Source: Eukaryota sp. TZLM1-RC (Eukaryota > Metamonada: BaSk clade). Taken from it: a DNA stretch of 64,000 nt. This document shows, piece by piece, positions 22,568 to 30,304 of the stretch. Position numbers and translations under genes: made by a program. The notes under the pieces were generated by a model. The model was not told where the DNA came from. It saw only the letters and a list, made by a program, of their open reading frames with translations, and did not search any database. The stretch lies in NCBI GenBank assembly GCA_040285825.1, contig JAUPSS010000002.1:186001-250000 (forward strand), given 5' to 3'. How positions within the stretch are numbered: position 1 is the first letter of the stretch; each line of letters starts with the position of its first letter.

Positions 22568-23383
22568 GTGGGAAGACCAGGTCCAAAAAAGCGTCAAGGA
22601 GGTGAAAAAGGTGATAGAAAACGAAAAAGTAGTAGTAATAAATCAGATGATTATACATCTTTTAACAATAACCTTACAAATAATTCAATCAATTACATTT
22701 ATAAAATGAGCAAAGCAGATTCGAATTATAAACACCTAAATCCATTAAAAAGATTTAGAGAGTCATCCAATCCTTTGGGTTCTATCCACAGTGTTAGACT
22801 ATCCAGGGTAGCAGAGGACCATGAAAGTTCTAACGGGGAACTTTGGTTAACCTGCACCATAAATAACGTGGAAGTACAAGGCGAAATTGATAATGGAGCT
22901 GCATTTTCAGCATTATCAATGAATTTAGCCTCTAAATGTAATATGACAGTTAATGACAATAAGACTGTCGAATACCTATCGGCAAATGGTATTCGCTCCA
23001 CGACCCTGGGATGTGCAAGTGGTGCTCTTGCTCTATATGTCGCTAGCTTGGCCACTCAAGTGTTTTTAAGGATCGAATTCCAGATCATTCCTGGTACCAA
23101 TAATTTTTTGATCGGAAGAGACTTATTACAAACCTTGGGGCTACGCACGGATCACGGTTTTAATATTAATTTGGATCGCGAACACCGCACCATCTTAAAT
23201 GCTGAATGTGAGTTTGATAATAGAATTTGTCAACCAATTAGATTCATAGAACAATTGAGTAATAAATCAGACTTTGGTAATGATATTCGGCATTCCACAT
23301 TTAGACATAAGTTAGATGAGTTGGGCTGTAGAATATGCCTGGATGACATTAGGGACGAGGAACGCCTAGTCGTGCTACTCTAA
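22568..23383 (+). CDS. retroviral-type aspartic protease region of pol
   Basis: Contains ELWLTCTINNVEVQGEIDNG followed by AAFSALS, the position of the catalytic D-T/S-G-A (here D-N-G-A). Further on is NNFLIGRDLLQTLGL, matching the hydrophobic-hydrophobic-G-R-D/N flap end. The enzyme processes Gag-Pol in related elements. The N-terminal 45 residues are a basic linker. The Thr-to-Asn change next to the catalytic Asp is unusual and could reduce activity. Confidence 0.7.
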   Translation: MGRPGPKKRQGGEKGDRKRKSSSNKSDDYTSFNNNLTNNSINYIYKMSKADSNYKHLNPLKRFRESSNPLGSIHSVRLSRVAEDHESSNGELWLTCTINNVEVQGEIDNGAAFSALSMNLASKCNMTVNDNKTVEYLSANGIRSTTLGCASGALALYVASLATQVFLRIEFQIIPGTNNFLIGRDLLQTLGLRTDHGFNINLDREHRTILNAECEFDNRICQPIRFIEQLSNKSDFGNDIRHSTFRHKLDELGCRICLDDIRDEERLVVLL

Positions 23384-23440
23384 AAATATAGAAATGTATT
23401 TAGTGGGCTACCTCACCCGGATGGAATTGATTGTCAGCCG

Positions 23441-24927
23441 TTGACCATTCCATTTTATGACAAAAGTAAGGTCGTCAAAAGGAAACCTCGAAGATTAAAC
23501 CCAGAAAAACAACGGGTAGCCGAGGAAATTTTTAACGAATTGATCCATAATGGATTTGCTGTGCCCGCAAAGTCTCAATTCAGTAGTCCCATCTGTATTG
23601 TGATTTACCCTGATCACAGGAAACCACGATTAACTGGCGATTTTAGTGGTATTGGTGGAGTAAATGATTTAACTAAACCTGTAGAGGCAAATTTGCCCAG
23701 GATTAGCGACATTTTAGAGTTTTTAAGTAAAGCTAAATTATATAGCAACTCTAGATTTACCTAAGGCATTTTGGCAGCTCAAAATTGCAGAAGAGGATAT
23801 TGATAAAACTACCGTATCAATTCCCGGGATGTCGATCAGTTTTAAAAGGGCTTGTTTTGGTTTGAAGAACGTTCCTGCAGTCTTCCAAAACATGATGATG
23901 GAAATATTTGATTCTGAGGGCGTATTTATTTATATCGATGATATAATAATAGTAGCTTCGACCCTGGATGAATTTCTATCCAGAGTAGGTACGGTCCTAG
24001 AACGCGCCAAACGTTTTAGAGTTAACCTGGGCCTACCCAAGTGTAGCTTTACCACTTGCAAACATGAAATATAAATTCTAGGTAGTATTTTTGTAAACAA
24101 AACCCGTTATATAGATGAATCTAGGATCGAGGGACTGATCAACCTACCCAAACCCACGACATTACCTGAAGTTAGGAGTTTTATAGGTTCGATCAATTAT
24201 ATACGTGACTGGTTGCCAAATTTGTCTGACTTGATTGAACCAATCAACAAATTAACCAGAAACAAGCCGTGGATTTCTGATCAAGACGAGGCTTTTGGTA
24301 AGATTATAAATCTTATTAAAGCAAATATCCCTCTTGAAATGCCCTCAGAAGACAAGCATATTTTAATAAGTGCTGACGCGTCCGATGTGGCTGTAGGTGG
24401 GGTAATATGGCAAGAAGCTAACCCACCTAAAGATCCTACGACACCGCTAAATAAGAGAAAGGTTGTACCTATTACCTTCTTTAGCAGATTATTATCAACT
24501 TCACAAAAGAATTGGTCTGTACTTCAGAAAGAGTTGTATGCAATTTTACTAATTCTCACTGACAGTAGTTTAGAAAATTATTTAATTTCGAGGAAATTAA
24601 CTATTTTCACTGATCATAGAAATTTAGCATACCTCATATCAGCTCCTGAAAAGAACAGAATTGTAAAGAGGTGGCTACCAATATTGTCAGAATTCAATTT
24701 TGATGTAGTCCACACTGCAGGCGAGGAGAATTATTGGGCAGACATGTTGTCTAGATTGGTTGACAACAAACCCAAAACTCCTCGAGTCCAACAAGTGAGA
24801 AACTTGGCACCTCACAGAGTTGAAGAACAATTGCCCTATTTAAATTTATTAACTAGAGTTAATTTGTTAAGGGATGATATTACTCAACCGTCCACAATTG
24901 AGCTACCCACAATCAATAGCTTATCTG
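23441..24927 (+). pseudogene. reverse transcriptase and RNase H of the outer Ty3 element (frameshifted)
   Basis: RT shows FSSPICIVIYPDHRKPRLTG, DFSGIGGVND, then (after a frameshift near 23760) LPKAFWQLKIAEED, RACFGLKNVPAVFQNMM and the catalytic YIDD at about 23930. The connection reads RSFIGSINYIRDWLPN. RNase H shows LISADASDVAVGGV, FTDHRNLAYL and GEENYWADMLSRL. A stop at 24072 (HEI*ILGS) and the shift at 23760 inactivate it. The frame runs straight to the nested element at 24928. Confidence 0.85.
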
Positions 24928-25081
24928 TGTTAGTCTTGAATAGTATTTATAGTTAATAGTTTAGTTATTAGTATTCCGCCTGTTAGCTTAAGAAGAGAGA
25001 ATACAATTCCTCTTCGTAATAAATTACACTTTTGTTACTCTACATTGTATGTCAGACAATAACCAACAGCCAAGACCATCA
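24928..25081 (+). repeat. 5' LTR of the nested element
   Basis: Starts TGTTAGTCTTGAATAG and ends AAGACCATCA. The ATG of the downstream protein (25049) lies inside it. Confidence 0.88.
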
Positions 25082-26866
25082 ATACGTATTGGGTCCCCAG
25101 AGGCTCGACGTAGGATCCTTGAGGAAGAGACTGGTCCCTCTTCCTCACCACCACTAACCACAGACCCTGCTTCCGTGCTCCCCTCTTCGGTTGAAGCTTC
25201 TGCGCTTCCTGAAACAACTCTTCCCGAGGGTTCTACCCCAAGGGAAAATAGTTCCCTTCCTGAGGATTCCGCTCCAATGGAAGGAAGTTCTTCTCCTCAG
25301 GATTCCGTTCCTGTGGAAGGAGACAACCCTCCCAAGGATTCTGTTCCTTCGGAAGGAAGAAGTCCTTCGTTGGTCTCCTACGACGACGAGGACGCAGAGG
25401 ATTCCGTTGCTCCTCTCCCTCCTTCGCAGTTGAGGGTCCCTGAAGTCCCACCTTCTCCCCTCCATGAAAGAAGTTCTGAAGTGCCACCTTCACCTTCTAT
25501 TCAGAACAGAGAGACTGTCCAACCTTCTCTCAAGTCAAAGGAAGGATTGGAAGATCAACCCTCTTCCTCCTCTACAAAGGCCATTGAAGTACCATCTTCA
25601 TCCCTTTCATCTAGTTCTGAGGTTCCACCCTCTCATTCTCAACAGCTCCTCCCTCCAGTTCCAACTGTTAAGAGGAACATTCAAAATCCTGCTGTTCCAA
25701 CTTCAGGATCTCCTCTAACTTCAACAGTTAGTGGAGTTAATAATCTGTCTGTTTCCCCTCACCAGGCTAGTGATTCCATTCCTAGCACTTCGGACCTTCC
25801 TTCGTATCTTTCTGAAGAGCAAAGGAAAAGGTACGAACAAATCTTTTCAGATTTGGTAGAGTACGAGGAACCTCCCAAGGAATTCTCCCCTCTACCTCAA
25901 CATCAGGTCCCTCCCACGGCACCTTCTTCTGAAGAATATATAGAGCGTTTTCTCCAAGAAGAACGAAACTGGGAACACAGAAAAAGATTGGACAGAGAGA
26001 TTGAAGCTAGAAGAGGAACATCCTCTACACCTGCTCAACTTACCCCTTCTCAAACTAGCTCCCACGCTAGCTCAAGTGTTCATCATGGTGCTTCCCGTCA
26101 GCACAACCCTTACGCTAGATATAGGGACACACGAGTCATTCCAGAGGATCCAGAAGCCATCCCTCCCACGGAGATGAGCAACAAACGTTCTCCTTTCTAC
26201 GGTCCCAAAGTCGAGAACGACTTAGGATTATGGATCTCTTCCATAATAGGTCCATTTCTTACCGATGAAAGGATCACCCCAGAAACCTCCAGGAATGACC
26301 CAGAACCAACTCACAAACCAAGACCCGGAGTTAGGTTGATGAGAACTACTCGAGAAGGAGTATTCAGACGCTTCGCTGGAGATGAAGACAACCTCTTCAT
26401 AAATGTTCACAACCCTTGCCCATACCCTAGCTTCAGCCCTGGGTACAATGCATCTCTCGATATCCTTATCGACAGAGATTATAGAACAGGGTGGTGGTTT
26501 ACCGAAACCACATATGGTGAAAGACTCTTTCTTTACGACAGACGTCCGGACCATACAGCTTCATATTGTGGTCCTGACCACAGAAGATCAGGCAATCTTC
26601 AAAGAGCCCTCCAGCTCGTCACCGTTTTCCCTGGATGCATAGAATCCAGGATGTTAAAGTGGGTAATGGTAGAAGGTCGTATAGAGAAAACAGCTTGGTT
26701 CAACCAGCAATCTCTTCTTACCAAATTCCAGCCCAGATTGAAGAGACAGTACCTTCTCCTGAACCTAACCAACGTGAAGTTCCACCTTCCGCAGATCAAC
26801 CTCTGGAAACTTCTACAGAACCCTCGCATAATCCTCCCATGGAACAAACTGAAGAGGATGTTGTAG
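25049..26866 (+). CDS. Pro/Ser-rich gag-like protein of the nested element
   Basis: A 605-codon frame that starts in the LTR (MSDNNQQPRPS). Residues 30-125 contain about five repeats of a 12-13 residue unit of the type EGSSSPQDSVPVEG. The middle is Ser/Pro-rich. Residues about 350-555 form a compact, aromatic-rich segment (RRFAGDEDNLFINVHNPCPY, DRDYRTGWWFTETTYGERLF) with no match I recognise. The last ~60 codons are probably out of frame, because Pro/Ser-rich coding continues in the -1 frame from about 26700. It occupies the gag position, but I see no zinc knuckle. Confidence 0.65.
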   Translation: MSDNNQQPRPSIRIGSPEARRRILEEETGPSSSPPLTTDPASVLPSSVEASALPETTLPEGSTPRENSSLPEDSAPMEGSSSPQDSVPVEGDNPPKDSVPSEGRSPSLVSYDDEDAEDSVAPLPPSQLRVPEVPPSPLHERSSEVPPSPSIQNRETVQPSLKSKEGLEDQPSSSSTKAIEVPSSSLSSSSEVPPSHSQQLLPPVPTVKRNIQNPAVPTSGSPLTSTVSGVNNLSVSPHQASDSIPSTSDLPSYLSEEQRKRYEQIFSDLVEYEEPPKEFSPLPQHQVPPTAPSSEEYIERFLQEERNWEHRKRLDREIEARRGTSSTPAQLTPSQTSSHASSSVHHGASRQHNPYARYRDTRVIPEDPEAIPPTEMSNKRSPFYGPKVENDLGLWISSIIGPFLTDERITPETSRNDPEPTHKPRPGVRLMRTTREGVFRRFAGDEDNLFINVHNPCPYPSFSPGYNASLDILIDRDYRTGWWFTETTYGERLFLYDRRPDHTASYCGPDHRRSGNLQRALQLVTVFPGCIESRMLKWVMVEGRIEKTAWFNQQSLLTKFQPRLKRQYLLLNLTNVKFHLPQINLWKLLQNPRIILPWNKLKRML

Positions 26867-27609
26867 TAGAAGTCAGTGATGAGTCCCCATCTCCAGACTC
26901 AATTCCAACTGTGCTAGCACCAATGGAACAAACTCCAGCACCTGCACAGCCTATGGAACAATCAGTGGTTCCACCCACACCTCCTTCCACTGGTTCAACA
27001 AGTTCACAACACACGGCTCAACCAACACCTTCTACGGTTAGTTCTTCACGTTCTACTTTCTCAGGTACTTACGATAGTAACCTTCTCCTATCTTCCATCG
27101 TGGGATCGTCAACTCCAAACCCTTTTGAAGTTGGTCAATTGGTATTGAGAGCATCTGGCTCTTCCGCTAAGCTTCATGGAGACTATTTAGGACCCTTCCT
27201 AATTACTGAAATCGTATCCAATTCGTCTGTGAATATTAAGAATCTCTGCACAGGTACGATTGTCCAAGCTAGCGTCAAACATTTAGCACCCTGGCACACC
27301 AGCTTGCCCACCAACGATGAGTTCCACTCCTGGGTCGCTGCTGGTGATGTCGAAGAACACATCATTGAAAAAGTGCTCAGTCAGGATGGTGACTTTTGCC
27401 AAGTGCAATGGCCTGGAAAAGAGATCACCACCGAACATGTGTCTACAGTCCAAAATACTGCCGCGTATAAAGACTTTATCAAGACTTCAAAAGCACGTCG
27501 CCGTACTAAATCCGCTCCTCCCAAAAAGCGTCATAATACCATTAGTTCACCTCCTGTGACTAGAGCTTCCAGGGCTCGTCGCTCGAAAGAGAGGAAAAGG
27601 CAGTGTTAG
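26635..27609 (+). CDS. GPF-module and chromodomain-like tail protein of the nested element
   Basis: Overlaps the 605-codon frame in the -1 frame. After a Pro/Glu/Thr-rich segment (about residues 30-140, with MEQTPAPAQPMEQ repeats) it has the integrase C-terminal module (VGQLVLRASGS...KLHGDYLGPFLITE). A chromodomain-like segment follows (AAGDVEEHIIEKVLSQDGDF, then QVQWPGKEITTEHVS) and a very basic end (KARRRTKS, RARRSKERKR). The same two modules end the host integrase (29000-29300), so the element kept only the targeting tail of pol. It may be made by -1 frameshifting from the upstream frame, but I see no clear slippery heptamer. Confidence 0.7.
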   Translation: MHRIQDVKVGNGRRSYRENSLVQPAISSYQIPAQIEETVPSPEPNQREVPPSADQPLETSTEPSHNPPMEQTEEDVVVEVSDESPSPDSIPTVLAPMEQTPAPAQPMEQSVVPPTPPSTGSTSSQHTAQPTPSTVSSSRSTFSGTYDSNLLLSSIVGSSTPNPFEVGQLVLRASGSSAKLHGDYLGPFLITEIVSNSSVNIKNLCTGTIVQASVKHLAPWHTSLPTNDEFHSWVAAGDVEEHIIEKVLSQDGDFCQVQWPGKEITTEHVSTVQNTAAYKDFIKTSKARRRTKSAPPKKRHNTISSPPVTRASRARRSKERKRQC

Positions 27610-27757
27610 TCTTGAATAGTATTTATAGTTAATAGTTTAGTTATTAGTATTCCGCCTGTTAGCTTAAGAAGAGAGAATACAATTCCTCTTCGTAATAAAT
27701 TACACTTCTGTTACTCTACATTGTATGTCAGACAATAACCAACAGCCAAGACCATCA
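27604..27757 (+). repeat. 3' LTR of the nested element
   Basis: Same as the 5' LTR except about one substitution (ACACTTCT for ACACTTTT). Its internal ATG (27725) is in frame with the interrupted host integrase. Confidence 0.88.
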
Positions 27758-29311
27758 TCTGCACTGAAAGAAGCAGTTGAATATACTAAATTTGATTTAT
27801 TTGACACTTGGATCTCAAAGATTAGGCAAGAACAACTTATAGATGTTGATTCAAATCCTAATTATTATAAAGATTACAATTATAATTCAGACATTCAATT
27901 GTATACCAACAATCGTGGGAAGATTGTTATCCCAGATAGTTTAAAGAAGCAGACTTTAACTATCATTCATGGACATGCAAATGTTGACCATCCTAGTGTG
28001 ACGACTAGCGTAAAGAAATTACTCAATAGTGATTACTTTTGGCCCGACATGCGCAAAGACATGATTAATCATATTAAGAGATGTCCAGCATGTCAAAAGA
28101 CGGCACATGTGCCTAAAGATGTCATTGAATCATCTGGCTCTCTTTGGGCTGATCGACCTTTTGCACGATTAAACGCAGACACTATTGGACCATTACAACA
28201 AGATGATAATGGATTCAAATATTTAATAGTTTTTGTAGATTCGTTCACTAGGTATACGATCATTTGCCCTGCAAAGGAATTGAATGCAGTGGAGGCAACC
28301 AATCACCTCCTATGGACTGTAGTATCAATTTTTGGTATCCCACTGTTGATTCATAGTGACAATGGTATTGAATTTGCAAATGCCATATTCAAAGGGTTAT
28401 GCGATTTATTGAACATTGAAGTAAGTCGTTCACTAACTGGCTTTTCACAAAGCAATGGTTTAGTAGAAAGACGACACAGAGACATCTTACAAAGTCTAAG
28501 AAAGATTTTGGTGGACTCTGGCGATTATCGCAATTGGAGTGAATATATCCCAATTGTACAACTTCAAATCAATTCAACTATTAGTAGAGTTACTGGTCAT
28601 TCACCCTACAATTTAATGTTTGGTAGCGGCCACAGCCCTAGAGCTGATCCTAGTAATATGTTTGAACTAATAAAATCAGTTAATGTTAATATTCCCTTTG
28701 TTAAAGATCTTGAAGCAAAACTTGAAAGGATTTCAAAGAAGAGAGAAGAAACAGAGCTCAGGCAAGCTCAACAACTGCCTGAAGTTAACAAACATAGGAA
28801 CCCTTTTAATAAAGGTGACTTAGTTTTGCGATCAAAGACTAATGGTAAACTCCATGGTTGCTTCGCTGGCCCTTTTCTCCTTGAAGAAGTTAAATCCAAT
28901 AAAAGTTTATTACTAAAGAATCTCGTCACTAGTTCGTTGTCTACGACAAGTATTAATCATTGTAAACTATACCTCTCTGACTTCTCTAAAGAAGATAAAG
29001 ATTGGCATAAGAACGTTGCTGCCGGTGATATGGAAGAATCCGTAATTTTTAAGATTATAGATCACTTCGATTTTATAGACTCGAATGATAATAAAATTCT
29101 TTATTTCACCGCAGTTTGGTTTGGCGGCGAGACATCGTCTGTCCCAGTTGCTGACGTTAAAAGCACTGAGGCATACCAATCATATTTGCGAACCCTTAGT
29201 CCTCACACTACCAGGAAACGGAAAATAAATTCCAATTCTAAATCTAAGACTAATTCCCCCGCAGTTAATTCTTATAGCTCTCGTACGAGACCTAAGAGAG
29301 GGAAAAGGTAG
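27758..29311 (+). CDS. integrase of the outer Ty3 element with chromodomain-like C-terminus
   Basis: Currently opens at an ATG inside the nested element's LTR (27725) and continues in frame for 528 codons. The HHCC zinc domain reads HGHANVDHPS...RCPACQKTAH. The catalytic core has D (NADTIGPL), D (IHSDNGIEFAN) and E (SNGLVERRHRD). A GPF module (NGKLHGCFAGPFLLEE) leads to a chromodomain-like stretch (VAAGDMEESVIFKIIDH...TAVWFGGETSSVPV) and a basic end. In chromoviruses this tail directs integration to particular chromatin. This is the best preserved part of the element; no internal stop. Confidence 0.9.
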   Translation, partial: SALKEAVEYTKFDLFDTWISKIRQEQLIDVDSNPNYYKDYNYNSDIQLYTNNRGKIVIPDSLKKQTLTIIHGHANVDHPSVTTSVKKLLNSDYFWPDMRKDMINHIKRCPACQKTAHVPKDVIESSGSLWADRPFARLNADTIGPLQQDDNGFKYLIVFVDSFTRYTIICPAKELNAVEATNHLLWTVVSIFGIPLLIHSDNGIEFANAIFKGLCDLLNIEVSRSLTGFSQSNGLVERRHRDILQSLRKILVDSGDYRNWSEYIPIVQLQINSTISRVTGHSPYNLMFGSGHSPRADPSNMFELIKSVNVNIPFVKDLEAKLERISKKREETELRQAQQLPEVNKHRNPFNKGDLVLRSKTNGKLHGCFAGPFLLEEVKSNKSLLLKNLVTSSLSTTSINHCKLYLSDFSKEDKDWHKNVAAGDMEESVIFKIIDHFDFIDSNDNKILYFTAVWFGGETSSVPVADVKSTEAYQSYLRTLSPHTTRKRKINSNSKSKTNSPAVNSYSSRTRPKRGKR

Positions 29312-29439
29312 TGTTGTATTGTGGACAATTAGTCTAGTATAAACTTCACTAGTGACGGCCTTTATAAGGGTCAGTGAAATTTAATAAATACCTTTATCTT
29401 TTATCTCTATTCTGTACAATGTCTAACCATACAGCATCA
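29312..29439 (+). repeat. 3' LTR of the outer Ty3 element
   Basis: 128 bp, TGTTGTATTGTGG to ACAGCATCA, following a polypurine tract. Contains ATGTCTAACCATACAGCATCA like the 5' copy. Confidence 0.85.
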
Positions 29440-29960
29440 AGTGAGATTCACTGATGTCTGTAATTTTTTTATACCGTTAGCGCAATCAAAATATTAGTTT
29501 TCCTTATCTGTTACCGAGAAAACTAAATTTGATAAATGTAAAGCAAAGTTGCTATCCTTGAATGCCAAATCGCAAACTCATTGTGTCCTTTGTCCATTTG
29601 CATTCTTCGTACAATGGATAATTTTGTTGAAATTGTGAAGCAGCATACAGGAAGAGTTTTTGACAAAGCTAACGAACAAAATAGAAAATTGGACCAAGAT
29701 ATCGAAGAAGCTAACGTTAATAAAAATAAACAACTTATCTTTATTGCTTACCCTTTTTCTATAAACGGAAGACTAAGCATGAAATAGAATCAGGAATTTT
29801 GTTTGAATGTTCTCCAAAAATTGTTTCAAGAAAAATTGATGAAGACATTTGAGAATTTTTATGACGCTCAAGAAGTCAATTTGCACTAATAACTAGATTA
29901 CCTCGATTTTTTCATCGAATCAGAAAACCAATGTCGAGTAAACAAGTAGAACAGGGTTGT
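29440..29960 (+). mobile_element. non-LTR fragment, chimeric D/A, right half of the Ty3 target
   Basis: Resumes subfamily D text (KCKAKLLSLNAKSQTHCVLC; IVKQHTGRVFDKA). From about 29680 it switches to subfamily-A-like text (KLDQDIEEANVNKNKQLIFI; SINGRLSMK), then decays with stops. Either a recombinant or one element inserted into another. Confidence 0.7.
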
Positions 29961-30304
29961 TTTGTGCTTGATTTATCCGAAGCATGAATGAGATCGTTCA
30001 TCAACCAAGCTCAATCACCAGATTACAGCTAACAGAAAGCCAAAAGAAAGAAAATTAATGGTAATAGTGCCCACCTCCTGTCACTGAAGCATAAACGTAA
30101 AGTTTTGTCTACCCATTATTGGTAGGAATCTTCTAGAACATTGTATTGAGTTGTGATTTTCACGACGTTCAAATTTTTATCAACATTGATTGATTGAAAT
30201 CGACTCTGTTTGAATACTTCGGTCAGACAATAAACCCTCTGACAGAAATAAGTGAAATATTATAATTAAATAAAAAACTATATTTATTAAAATCTATTTA
30301 AAAA
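29961..30304. other. intergenic, nothing recognised
   Basis: Between the non-LTR fragment and the 3' end of eIF3a. AT-rich, with probable eIF3a 3' UTR and A/T-rich polyadenylation context at the right edge. Confidence 0.4.

Larger units (their letters stand above)
24928..27757 (+). mobile_element. nested young non-autonomous LTR element without protease, RT or integrase core
   Basis: Two 154-bp LTRs (24928-25081 and 27604-27757) differ at about one base, and the 4-bp TCTG is duplicated on both sides (24924-24927, 27758-27761). A polypurine tract AGAGAGGAAAAGGCAG precedes the 3' LTR. The interior encodes only a Pro/Ser-rich protein and a GPF/chromodomain-like tail. Conceptual removal leaves the host pol frame continuous, so insertion happened into an intact pol. 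It must depend on enzymes from another element, plausibly a relative of its host. Confidence 0.88.
19897..29439 (+). mobile_element. Ty3/gypsy chromovirus-like retrotransposon (contains a nested LTR element)
   Basis: Bounded by related LTRs (19897-20007 and 29312-29439) and by a 4-bp duplication AGTG (19893-19896 and 29440-29443), readable as AAGTG if the LTR's last A is counted. Order: gag, aspartic protease, RT, RNase H, integrase with chromodomain-like tail. A purine tract GAGAGGGAAAAGG precedes the 3' LTR. Without the nested 2.8-kb element it would be about 6.7 kb. Stops and frameshifts in gag and pol and diverged LTRs show it is no longer active. Confidence 0.9.
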
